Notes under the pieces: generated by a model
The model's input: only the letters and a program-made list of their open reading frames with translations
The model's database searches: none
Told to the model about the DNA's origin: nothing
Shown here: positions 15,979 through 22,262 of the stretch, in pieces
Layout of the letters: the number at the start of each line of letters is the position of its first letter
Numbering within the stretch: position 1 is the first letter of the stretch
Assembly (NCBI GenBank): GCA_007130355.1
Contig: SLSQ01000200.1
Coordinates: forward strand, 1-31,476
DNA from: Trueperaceae bacterium
GTDB taxonomy: Bacteria > Deinococcota > Deinococci > Deinococcales > Trueperaceae
Reading direction: 5' to 3'
Length of the DNA: 31,476 nucleotides
Made by a program: the position numbers and the translations under genes

Positions 15979-16329
15979 TCACGCCCCCTGCCGCCGCCGT
16001 TCGCGCTTCGACGCCTTTTCGGCGAAGTCGCGAGCGAACAGCTTGATCTCGGCGGCCAGCTCGGGATCGGCGTTCGCGCGACCGTAGGTATCGGCCAGGG
16101 TCAGCAGCGTCTGGAAGTAGAAGTCGTTCATGTCCTCGACCGTCATCTTCTGCGTCCACAGGTCGATCCGCATGGCGCTCCGCTGCTGGCCGTCCCAGAG
16201 CGCGAGGAGCATCGCCTCGGCCGGCCGGTCCCCCGATTCGGGGGCGTCGTCGGCCTCCCATCGGATCGCCGTGACGCCGCTGGCGTCCGAGGTCACGCGG
16301 AGCCGGATGTCGCGGGTCGTTTCGCTCAT
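15979..16329 (-). CDS. gldC: GldC-like protein
   Basis: A 116-residue soluble protein that I recognise as a homologue of GldC, an accessory gliding-motility protein of Bacteroidota. Matching segments are IRWEADD, AEAMLLALWDGQQRSAMRIDLWT, KMTVEDMNDFYFQTLLTLADTYGRA and the charged C terminus FARDFAEKASKRE. GldC in Flavobacterium is cytoplasmic, and its precise role is unsettled. No other gld/spr gene (GldK-N, GldA/F/G) is in the window, so a gliding role is not implied; here it is probably a general cytoplasmic protein of unknown function. The ATG at 16329 has TAGCAT 6 nt upstream and no ribosome site. Composition is like its neighbours, so no recent transfer is evident. Confidence 0.8.
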   Translation of the reverse strand: MSETTRDIRLRVTSDASGVTAIRWEADDAPESGDRPAEAMLLALWDGQQRSAMRIDLWTQKMTVEDMNDFYFQTLLTLADTYGRANADPELAAEIKLFARDFAEKASKRERRRQGA

Positions 16330-16335
16330 GGCGGC

Positions 16336-16341
16336 ATGCTA
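16336..16341 (-). promoter_or_regulatory. Leaderless -10 (TAGCAT) of gldC-like gene
   Basis: TAGCAT ends 6 nt before the ATG at 16329. The divergent nucleotidyltransferase promoter is about 50 bp away. Confidence 0.6.
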
Positions 16342-16390
16342 CCCGCGACCCGGCCGGCCGCGCGTCCCCCGCGGTTTCGGAGCGCTGCGG

Positions 16391-16396
16391 TATGGT
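16391..16396 (+). promoter_or_regulatory. -10 (TATGGT) of nucleotidyltransferase gene, leadered
   Basis: TATGGT 19 nt before the ATG at 16416, with GAAGGAG between them as a ribosome site. Confidence 0.5.
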
Positions 16397-16415
16397 CCCG
16401 CGAAGGAGCGTATTC

Positions 16416-17489
16416 ATGAAGGGACTGATCCTCGCTGCGGGCCTGGGGACGCGCTTGCGTCCGATCACCAGCCTCCGGCCGAAACCGACCATCTCCGTCG
16501 CCAACCGACCGCTGATCCACTACGCCGTCGACGACCTGCTCGACGCCGGCATCGACGAGGTCGGCGTGGTCGTCAGCCCCGACACCGAGGCCGACCTCCG
16601 CGCCGCGCTCGAGCCGTACGCCGAGCGTGCCAGCTTCGCCTTCGTGGTCCAGGACCCGCCGGAAGGGCTCGCGCACGCGGTCCTGGTGGCGCGCGACTTC
16701 CTGGGCGACGACCCGTTCGTGATGTACCTCTCGGACAACCTGTTCGAGCACGGCATCCGTCCGTTCGTCGAGGCGTTCCATGCGGGCGAGCCGGGGCCGA
16801 ACGCGGTGCTGGCGTTGGTCCGGGTCGCCGATCCGCGCGCCTTCGGGGTCGCGCAGATCCAGGACGGACGCGTCACCGCCCTGGTCGAGAAGCCGGAGGT
16901 GCCCCCCTCCGATCTGGCGGTGGCCGGCGTCTACGTCTTCGACCGGTCGATCCACGACGCGATCGACGGCCTCCCTCGTGGGGCCAAGGACGAGTACCAG
17001 ATCACCGACGCGATCGCGCGCCTGATCGACCGTGGCGGGCGCGTGGTGCCGGTCGAGGTGACCGGGTACTGGAAGGACACCGGAAAGCCGGAGGACGTAC
17101 TGGACGCGAACCGGCTGGAGCTCTCCCGCCTGCGGCGCGACGTGCGCGGCACGGTCGAGCACGCCGACCTGATCGGCGAGGTCGTGATCGACGAAGGCGC
17201 CACGGTACGGAACGCGACGGTGGTGGGGCCGGCCCGGATCGGCCCCGGGGCGACGGTCGCCGACGCCTACGTGGGGCCGTTCACCTCGCTCGGCGCCGGC
17301 GTCGAGCTCGTCGACGCGGAGATCGAGTACGCCGTGGTCGGCGCCGGCAGCACCATCCGGGGCGTGGCCGGTCGGATCCAGGGCAGCCTGATCGGCGAGG
17401 ACGTCGCCGTCGTGGCCACCACGCGCCGGCCCGCCACCCATCGGCTGACCGTCGGCGACAAGAGCCGGATCGAGCTGGCCGAGTCCTGA
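16416..17489 (+). CDS. Glucose-1-phosphate thymidylyltransferase (RmlA-long type)
   Basis: Sugar-nucleotide synthesis enzyme that couples a sugar-1-phosphate to a nucleoside triphosphate. The N-terminal Rossmann-like domain has MKGLILAAGLGTRLRPIT, the PKPTISVANRPLIHY motif, LSDNLFE (the divalent-ion aspartate), VEKPEVPPSDLAVAGVY and KDEYQITDAI. The C-terminal ~110 residues (from about 245) form a left-handed beta-helix with hexapeptide repeats (VVIDEGATVRNATVVGPARIGPGATV). At 357 residues it matches the long RmlA subfamily often found in dTDP-sugar or antibiotic-sugar loci, but no rmlB/C/D is adjacent; UTP:glucose-1-phosphate use is possible. The start at 16416 is set by the conserved N terminus and the GAAGGAG upstream. 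Confidence 0.88.
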   Translation: MKGLILAAGLGTRLRPITSLRPKPTISVANRPLIHYAVDDLLDAGIDEVGVVVSPDTEADLRAALEPYAERASFAFVVQDPPEGLAHAVLVARDFLGDDPFVMYLSDNLFEHGIRPFVEAFHAGEPGPNAVLALVRVADPRAFGVAQIQDGRVTALVEKPEVPPSDLAVAGVYVFDRSIHDAIDGLPRGAKDEYQITDAIARLIDRGGRVVPVEVTGYWKDTGKPEDVLDANRLELSRLRRDVRGTVEHADLIGEVVIDEGATVRNATVVGPARIGPGATVADAYVGPFTSLGAGVELVDAEIEYAVVGAGSTIRGVAGRIQGSLIGEDVAVVATTRRPATHRLTVGDKSRIELAES

Positions 17490-17562
17490 GAACGGGGCGT
17501 CGGGGCCGCCGTCCCGCCGCCCGCTCGCGCGCTCCGCCCTCTCGCGCGCCCATCCGCTGCGA

Positions 17563-17623
17563 CCCTCCTCGTGCGACGCGCCCACCGCCGGTTCGGCGGT
17601 GGGCGCGCTCGCTCGTAGGAGGG
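17563..17623 (+). terminator. Long stem-loop after nucleotidyltransferase gene
   Basis: The inner stem is perfect: 14 bp, 17577-17590 with 17594-17607, loop GTT. It extends outward through a partly paired segment to a 7-bp arm CCCTCCT/AGGAGGG (17563-17569 with 17617-17623). No U-tract follows. It is most simply the terminator of the upstream gene, 74 nt after its stop codon, but its size leaves room for a structured RNA element. Confidence 0.55.
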
Positions 17624-17798
17624 AAGGACGCCGGAGGAGGGGGCCGGGGATCCGGCGTCGCATCCGCCCGCATTCTACTCGTGCCCGCTGTCGCGTCAAG
17701 CGTGCACACTAAACGTCGATTTCCGTCCCGGGTCTGCGCTTCCGTCCCTTCATCGCGCTTTCTGTTCTCAACTTTCGTATCATCATGCAACTTCTTCC

Positions 17799-17827
17799 TT
17801 GACAGTCCGCACGACGAGACGTACCTT
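17799..17827 (+). promoter_or_regulatory. Sigma-70-type promoter of amtB-glnK (TTGACA-N17-TACCTT)
   Basis: Perfect -35 TTGACA at 17799-17804, 17-nt spacer and -10 TACCTT at 17822-17827. It is the only consensus -35 I found in this window. A leader of about 40 nt follows, with AGGAGG at 17865-17870 before the ATG at 17876. Confidence 0.8.
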
Positions 17828-17875
17828 GGGGCGTCCGGCCGCCGCGCATCGGCCCGGCCGGCCCAGGAGGTCCGC

Positions 17876-19189
17876 ATGCCGCCACGTCGTTCTCGCTCCC
17901 CGAACACGCCTGCCCGGCTCGGCCGCGCCGCCGCCGTCGTGCTCCCCTTCGGACTCGCCGGACTCGGCTTCGCGCAGGACGCCGCCGTCGGCGAGATCGC
18001 GTTCGCGCTCGACACCTTCGCGCTGCTCGTCTGCGCCCTGCTCGTCGCGCTCATGCAGCCCGGCTTCGCGCTCCTCGAGGCGGGACTCCATTCGAGCCGC
18101 AACGTCGTGAACATCTTCATGAAGAACGTCGCCGATTTCGCGATCGCCGGCCTCGCCTACTGGGCGATCGGCTTCTCGATCATGTACGGCGCTCCGCTTC
18201 TGCTGGGGAACTACGTCGCCGACATCAACGTCCCCGGCCCCGCCGACCTGATCTTCCAGATGGTCTTCGCCGCCACCGCCGCGACGATCGTCTCCGGCGC
18301 CGTGGGCGGCCGCATGCGCTTCGGCGCCTACCTGATCTTCTCGTTCGTGATGACCGGCCTGATCTACCCGCTGCTCGGGTCGTGGCAGTGGGGCGGTGGC
18401 TGGCTCTCCCAGCTCGGCTTCGCCGACTTCGCCGGCTCCTCGGTGGTGCACGCCGTCGGCGGATTCGCAGCGCTGGGCGCGCTGCTCGCGATCGGACCCC
18501 GGCTCGGACGGTACGTGCGCGGCCGACCGGTCGCGATGCCCGGCCACAACCTCGCGTTCGCCGGCCTCGGTGCGTTCCTGCTCTGGATCGGTTGGTTCGG
18601 GTTCAACGGCGGATCCCAACTCGCGTTCTCGAGCGCCGCCGACGCCGAAGCGATCGCCACGATCTTCCTGAACACGAACCTGGCCGCCGCCGCCGGCGGA
18701 CTCGCCGCCCTCTTCGTGTCGTGGCGGGCGTTCGGCCGTCCCGACGCGTCGATGACGATCAACGGCGTCCTCGGCGGCCTGGTCTCGATCACGGCAGGAC
18801 CCGACGTCGTCCACGGGCTCCTCGCGGTCGTGGCCGGAGCGATCGGCGGTGCGCTGGTGGTCGGCAGCGTCGTCCTCCTCGACCGCCTGCGCGTCGACGA
18901 TCCCGTCGGCGCGGTCAGCGTCCACGGCATCGCCGGCGTGTGGGGCACGCTCGCCGTCGCGGTGCTGGGCGGCGGTGCCATCGGAGCCCAGGCGATCGGC
19001 GCGCTCGCCTACGCCGGCGCGGCGTTCGCGGCCGGCTGGACCGTGTTCACCGCGCTGCGCCTCACCGTCGGCCTGAGGGTCGACGCGGCCGACGAGACCG
19101 TCGGCCTGGACCTCGCGGAGCACGGCGTGTCCGCCTACCACGACGACGATCGCCTCGGCGAGCCGGTCCTGGCCGGCGCCGGCGACTGA
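17876..19189 (+). CDS. amtB: Ammonium transporter
   Basis: Amt/Mep/Rh-family ammonium channel of 437 residues, forming a trimer in the cytoplasmic membrane. The N terminus has a basic region and a hydrophobic stretch ending GLGFAQD, compatible with a cleaved signal peptide as in other Amt proteins. About 11 transmembrane helices follow. The twin pore histidines are His192 (VVHAVGGFAAL) and His350 (SVHGIAGVWGT). Other marks are ALMQPGFALLEAGLHSSRNVVNIFMKN, GHNLAFAGLGAFLLWIGWFGFNGGS and NGVLGGLVSITAGPDVV. A short acidic C-terminal tail (AYHDDDRLGE) is where PII would regulate it. It has a strong own promoter and AGGAGG site, and the PII gene follows 11 bp downstream, the conserved amtB-glnK arrangement. 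Confidence 0.96.
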   Translation: MPPRRSRSPNTPARLGRAAAVVLPFGLAGLGFAQDAAVGEIAFALDTFALLVCALLVALMQPGFALLEAGLHSSRNVVNIFMKNVADFAIAGLAYWAIGFSIMYGAPLLLGNYVADINVPGPADLIFQMVFAATAATIVSGAVGGRMRFGAYLIFSFVMTGLIYPLLGSWQWGGGWLSQLGFADFAGSSVVHAVGGFAALGALLAIGPRLGRYVRGRPVAMPGHNLAFAGLGAFLLWIGWFGFNGGSQLAFSSAADAEAIATIFLNTNLAAAAGGLAALFVSWRAFGRPDASMTINGVLGGLVSITAGPDVVHGLLAVVAGAIGGALVVGSVVLLDRLRVDDPVGAVSVHGIAGVWGTLAVAVLGGGAIGAQAIGALAYAGAAFAAGWTVFTALRLTVGLRVDAADETVGLDLAEHGVSAYHDDDRLGEPVLAGAGD

Positions 19190-19200
19190 AGGGGTCCGAG

Positions 19201-19572
19201 ATGAAGCTGATCACCGCCATCCTCCGCGCCGAGCGCCTCGCCGACGTCAAACGCGCCCTGATCGAAGCCGACGTGCGCGGCATGACCCTGAGCCGCGTGC
19301 ACGGCCACGGCGGGCAAGGGGGGCGTGCCGGGAGTTACCGCGGCAGCCCGTTCCGGGTCGAGTTCCTGGAGAAGGTCCGCCTCGAGATCGCCGTCTCCGA
19401 CGACTTCGTGCGACCCACGATCGATGCGATCGTCCGCGCCGCCCGCACCGGCGACGTGGGGGACGGAAAGATCTTCGTGCAGCCGCTCGACACGGTCGTC
19501 CGCATCCGGACCGGCGAGTCCGACGAGGCCGCCCTCACCCCGGTCGCCGGCTCCGAACCCGAGCCCGCCTGA
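19201..19572 (+). CDS. glnK: PII nitrogen regulator (GlnK-like) lacking Tyr51
   Basis: A 123-residue PII signalling protein that senses ATP/ADP and 2-oxoglutarate and typically docks on AmtB when nitrogen is plentiful. The fold is intact: MKLITAILRAERLADVKRAL, the C-loop GDGKIFVQPL with Lys90, RIRTG with Arg101/Arg103, Gly37, Gln39, Gly41 and Lys58. The T-loop is altered: the proteobacterial uridylylation site Tyr51 is Phe51 (codon 19351-19353), while Tyr46 (YRG) and Ser49 remain; positions 38 and 40 are Gly instead of Arg and Lys. So GlnD-type uridylylation is not expected, and control by ligands alone, or Ser49 modification as in cyanobacteria, is possible. From memory, Thermus GlnK also lacks Tyr51 and shares the GHGG start of the T-loop. 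Named glnK from the amtB linkage. Confidence 0.93.
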   Translation: MKLITAILRAERLADVKRALIEADVRGMTLSRVHGHGGQGGRAGSYRGSPFRVEFLEKVRLEIAVSDDFVRPTIDAIVRAARTGDVGDGKIFVQPLDTVVRIRTGESDEAALTPVAGSEPEPA

Positions 19573-19615
19573 TCCGGTCCTGTCCCACCGGCCGCTCGAA
19601 CCGAACGTTCGTTCC

Positions 19616-19642
19616 GGTCCCGCGAGCGCCGCTCGCGGGACC
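19616..19642 (+). terminator. Terminator-like hairpin after glnK
   Basis: Perfect 12-bp stem GGTCCCGCGAGC/GCTCGCGGGACC with a 3-nt loop, 43 nt after the glnK stop codon and followed by TTCG. It likely ends the amtB-glnK transcript. Confidence 0.7.
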
Positions 19643-19673
19643 TTCGTCCGTTGGCCGCCCCGCCTACCGTCCC

Positions 19674-19679
19674 TATCCT
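19674..19679 (+). promoter_or_regulatory. -10 (TATCCT) of small unknown gene
   Basis: TATCCT about 45 nt before the GTG at 19725 (a TACCGT at 19665-19670 is an alternative). The leader contains a 6-bp hairpin CGCCGA/TCGGCG at 19689-19703 and the ribosome site GGAGAGGAG (19709-19717). Confidence 0.45.
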
Positions 19680-19724
19680 GAACGCAGACGCCGAAGCTCG
19701 GCGATTCCGGAGAGGAGCGGTAGC

Positions 19725-20030
19725 GTGGACCGGCACGACGCGTACGAGACGCTGGTCCGCCGCTGCGCCGGTTGGGACCTCGGCGACCTCGGCGACCTGC
19801 TGCACGAGATCGACCACGACCCGGACCTCGACGGGGCCCGCCGCGCCGCCCTGCGCGCGCGCCTGTACGAACGCATCTGGGAGCGCGCGCGCCCGCTGCT
19901 CGGCCGCGACGAACCGGCCGCCGTGCTCGCCCGCTGCGACCGGGCGGTGACGGAGTCGAAGGGCGACCTCTCGCTCGCCGGCGCGCCGGCGAGCGAGATC
20001 GCCGATCCGGACGAACGCGGACGCGCCTGA
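19725..20030 (+). CDS. Small acidic protein of unknown function
   Basis: I do not recognise this 101-residue protein. It is soluble-looking, mostly helical and charged (MDRHDAYETLVRRCAGWDLG ... LARCDRAVTESKGDL), with two cysteines (residues 14 and 70) and no signal peptide or membrane segment. The codons have the G/C-ending bias of the neighbours. A GGAGAGGAG ribosome site 7 nt before the GTG, a -10-like TATCCT and a preceding terminator-like hairpin all support a real, separately transcribed gene. It lies between amtB-glnK and lysS, converging on lysS, but no functional link can be read from that. Confidence 0.65.
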   Translation: MDRHDAYETLVRRCAGWDLGDLGDLLHEIDHDPDLDGARRAALRARLYERIWERARPLLGRDEPAAVLARCDRAVTESKGDLSLAGAPASEIADPDERGRA

Positions 20031-20061
20031 AGCGCCGCGGCGGTCCGGTCGCCGGGCCGCG

Positions 20062-21552
20062 CTACTCCGGCCGCAGGAGCGGGAACAGGATCACGTCCCG
20101 AATGCTGGGCACGTCGGCCAGCAGCATCGCGAACCGGTCGATCCCGAGACCGAGACCCCCGGTCGGCGGCATCCCGTACTCGAGGGCGGCGAGGAACTCC
20201 TCGTCGAGCCGGTGCGCCTCCTCGTCGCCCCCTTCCCGCAGTCGGGCCTGACGCTCGAACCGCTCGCGCTGATCGATCGGATCGTTCAGCTCGCTGAACG
20301 CGTTGCCGAGTTCCATCCCGACCGCGACCGGCTCGAACCGTTCGACCAGCCCCGGCCGTGTGCGGTGCTTCTTGGCCAACGGACTGATCGCGAGCGGGTG
20401 GTCCATCACGAACGCGGGTCCGACCACGTGCGGTTCGACGTAGCGGTCGTAGAGCTTGTCGTAGAGCTGGTTCAGAGGCTTCTCGGCGAGCGGACCGTCG
20501 CCGTCGCCGGCCTGCGGCAGCCGGGCGCGGACCCAGTTCCGCAGCGCCGGCTCGTCCAGGGGATCGACGTCCATGCCCGACCGGGCCGCCAGCTCGCCGG
20601 TCCAGTCGATGCGCGGCCAAGGTGGGGTGAAGTCGAGCGTCCTCCCCTGCCAGACGAGCCGCGGCTCGCCGTGGATCTCGGTGACGACGTGGGCGTAGAG
20701 GTTCTCGACCAGGGCGAGCACGTCCAGGTAGTCGCGTCCGGCCCAGTACGCCTCGAGCATCGTGTACTCGGGGTTGTGCTTGTGGCTGATCCCCTCGTTG
20801 CGGAAGTTCCGTCCGACCTCGTAGACGGCGTCGAACCCTCCAATGATCAGGCGCTTGAGGTGCAGCTCCAGGCTGATCCGCAGGTGGAAGTCGTGGTCGA
20901 GGGCGTTGTGGTGCGTCGTGAACGGGCGCGCCTCGGCGCCGCCCGGGATCGCCTGCAGCACCGGCGTCTCGACCTCCAGGAAGCCGAGCCGGTCGAGGTA
21001 CGACCGGATCTCGTGGAGCATCCGGCTGCGGATCACGAACACGCGCCGCGTCTCGGGATCGACCATCAGGTCGAGGTGCCGTTGACGGTAGCGCACCTCC
21101 TTGTCCGCCAGGCCCTTGTGCTTGTCCGGGAGCGGCCGGAGGCTCTTGACGAGCGGCCGGTACGAGGCGGCCTCGATCGTCAGTTCGCCGGTCTTGGTGA
21201 CGAACGGGACGCCGGTCACCTCGATCCAGTCGCCGAGGTCGACCTTCTTCAGACCGGCGTACGCTTCGGTCGCGTCACGACGAAAGAACGCCTGAATCCG
21301 GCCGCTGGCGTCCTGAACGGTCGCGAACGTCACCTTCCCCATGCGCCGGATCGTCATGGCACGACCGGCGATCACGACCCGCTCGTCCTCCCAGCGCTCG
21401 CCCGGCTCGGCGCCACCGTGCGCGGCCTGAAGATCCGCCGCACCGTGCGTGGCGCGGTAGGCGTACGGGTACGGCTCGAACCCGTGCTCGGCCCACGCCG
21501 CCAGGTTGCGAAGGCGTTGGGCGCGCTGTTCCTCGAGCGAACTCTGCGACAT
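20062..21552 (-). CDS. lysS: Lysyl-tRNA synthetase, class II
   Basis: Class II aminoacyl-tRNA synthetase charging tRNA-Lys; 496 residues, the usual size. The N-terminal OB-fold anticodon-binding domain spans about residues 55-170 (VVIAGRAMTIRRMGKVTFATVQDASGRIQAFF). The catalytic core includes VRYRQRHLDLM, motif 1 around FLEVETPVLQAIPGGAEARPF, motif 2 VGRNFRNEGISHKHNPEYTMLE and motif 3 GGLGLGIDRFAMLL, ending in the typical SIRDVILFPLLRPE. ATG at 21552 is chosen over GTG at 21561 because TATCGT ends exactly 7 nt before it. This would be a leaderless start although gfh1 lies upstream on the same strand with a 49-bp gap. The two could also be cotranscribed. Confidence 0.97.
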   Translation of the reverse strand: MSQSSLEEQRAQRLRNLAAWAEHGFEPYPYAYRATHGAADLQAAHGGAEPGERWEDERVVIAGRAMTIRRMGKVTFATVQDASGRIQAFFRRDATEAYAGLKKVDLGDWIEVTGVPFVTKTGELTIEAASYRPLVKSLRPLPDKHKGLADKEVRYRQRHLDLMVDPETRRVFVIRSRMLHEIRSYLDRLGFLEVETPVLQAIPGGAEARPFTTHHNALDHDFHLRISLELHLKRLIIGGFDAVYEVGRNFRNEGISHKHNPEYTMLEAYWAGRDYLDVLALVENLYAHVVTEIHGEPRLVWQGRTLDFTPPWPRIDWTGELAARSGMDVDPLDEPALRNWVRARLPQAGDGDGPLAEKPLNQLYDKLYDRYVEPHVVGPAFVMDHPLAISPLAKKHRTRPGLVERFEPVAVGMELGNAFSELNDPIDQRERFERQARLREGGDEEAHRLDEEFLAALEYGMPPTGGLGLGIDRFAMLLADVPSIRDVILFPLLRPE

Positions 21553-21559
21553 GGCGGCC

Positions 21560-21565
21560 ACGATA
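21560..21565 (-). promoter_or_regulatory. Leaderless -10 (TATCGT) of lysS
   Basis: TATCGT ends 7 nt before the ATG at 21552, the same hexamer and spacing as for the carboxyltransferase and nfo genes. Confidence 0.65.
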
Positions 21566-21601
21566 CCGCCGCCGGCCCAGCTCCGCGCCGAGCCGCCGCC
21601 G

Positions 21602-22069
21602 CTAGGCGATCGAGACGACCCGGTAGCGCGTGACCTTCTCGCCGATCGCGACCTGCACCTCGTCGCCCTCCTTGCGGCCCATCAGCGCTTTGCCCATCGG
21701 CGACTCGTCGCTGATCGAGGGCACGTCGGTCTCGAGCACCCCCGCCTCGATCGGCGAGACGACCTGCACCTGGAAGGCGTCCCCATCGTCGTCGGTCAGC
21801 TCGACCACGTTGCCGAGGCTGACCGTGTCGACCGGCGCGGAGTCCATCACGACCGCGCGCGAGAGCTGATCCTCGAGCTCGTCGACGCGCTCCTCGATCA
21901 CGATCTTCTCGCGCTTCGCCTCCTCGAGGCCGGTGTCGTCGTAGTCGTCGCTCGTGCCTGAGAGCTCCTGCAGAATGCGGGTCGCCTCCTCGAGACGCGT
22001 GCGCTCCTGCTCCAGATTGCGCTGCAGACGTTCGTACCCTTCCTTCGTGACGCGGATCTCCCGTGCCAT
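21602..22069 (-). CDS. gfh1: Gre-factor homologue Gfh1 (RNA polymerase secondary-channel inhibitor)
   Basis: A 155-residue GreA/GreB-fold protein. The N-terminal coiled coil (about residues 10-75) has the tip SDDYDD with Asp41, Asp42, Asp44 and Asp45 in place of the GreA tip GDLxEN. The start MAREIRVTKEGYERL and the C-terminal domain (QVVSPIEAGVLETDVPSISDESPMGKALMG) closely resemble what I recall of Thermus Gfh1. Known Gfh1 enters the RNA polymerase secondary channel and inhibits catalysis rather than stimulating transcript cleavage. A plain GreA annotation is the likely automatic call and would be misleading. The ATG at 22069 has GGAGG 8 nt upstream; an ATG 5 codons earlier contains that GGAGG and is less likely. 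It lies upstream of lysS. Confidence 0.85.
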   Translation of the reverse strand: MAREIRVTKEGYERLQRNLEQERTRLEEATRILQELSGTSDDYDDTGLEEAKREKIVIEERVDELEDQLSRAVVMDSAPVDTVSLGNVVELTDDDGDAFQVQVVSPIEAGVLETDVPSISDESPMGKALMGRKEGDEVQVAIGEKVTRYRVVSIA

Positions 22070-22105
22070 GTCGTCGACCTCCATCGATGCGCCGGCCCGT
22101 TCCGG

Positions 22106-22111
22106 ACCGTA
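22106..22111 (-). promoter_or_regulatory. -10 (TACGGT) of gfh1, leadered
   Basis: TACGGT 36 nt before the gfh1 ATG, leaving a leader that holds the GGAGG ribosome site. Confidence 0.45.
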
Positions 22112-22249
22112 CGGAAACGGCTTGCCCCCGCGAACCTGGGAGCAAGCGTACGTGCCTTCGAATTCGCAGCACGGTAGCACGCGCGAGCGGCGCCTCGGCG
22201 CCTCCAGGCGACGCGCAGGCACCTTCACGACCTTCATCGTCGCTTCGCG

Positions 22250-22255
22250 TACGCT
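22250..22255 (+). promoter_or_regulatory. Leaderless -10 (TACGCT) of lytic transglycosylase gene
   Basis: TACGCT ends 7 nt before the ATG at 22263; the second ATG (22266) would be 10 nt away, which favours the first. Confidence 0.6.
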
Positions 22256-22262
22256 CTCCGTC

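Larger units (their letters stand above)
17490..17875 (+). promoter_or_regulatory. 386-bp non-coding regulatory stretch upstream of amtB
   Basis: No gene is visible here. The first part is G+C-rich and holds a long stem-loop (17563-17623). The second part, about 17690-17830, is clearly richer in A and T than the rest of the window (CACTAAACGTCG, CAACTTTCGTATCATCATGC). It ends in a near-consensus promoter for amtB. This is the longest gene-free stretch in the window and probably the site of nitrogen control for amtB-glnK. I see no clear palindromic NtrC, GlnR or NtcA site. Confidence 0.6.

Noticed and set aside
17563..17623. Riboswitch or small RNA
   Set aside because: The stem is strong but simple, without a recognisable ligand-binding core, and lies 3' of a gene; a terminator is the simpler reading.
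16130..17875. Open extension in front of amtB
   Set aside because: Overlaps the gldC-like and nucleotidyltransferase genes in other frames and contains the terminator-like hairpin and the amtB promoter.
21602..22069. GreA annotation
   Set aside because: The tip SDDYDD and the overall sequence fit Gfh1 better than GreA.
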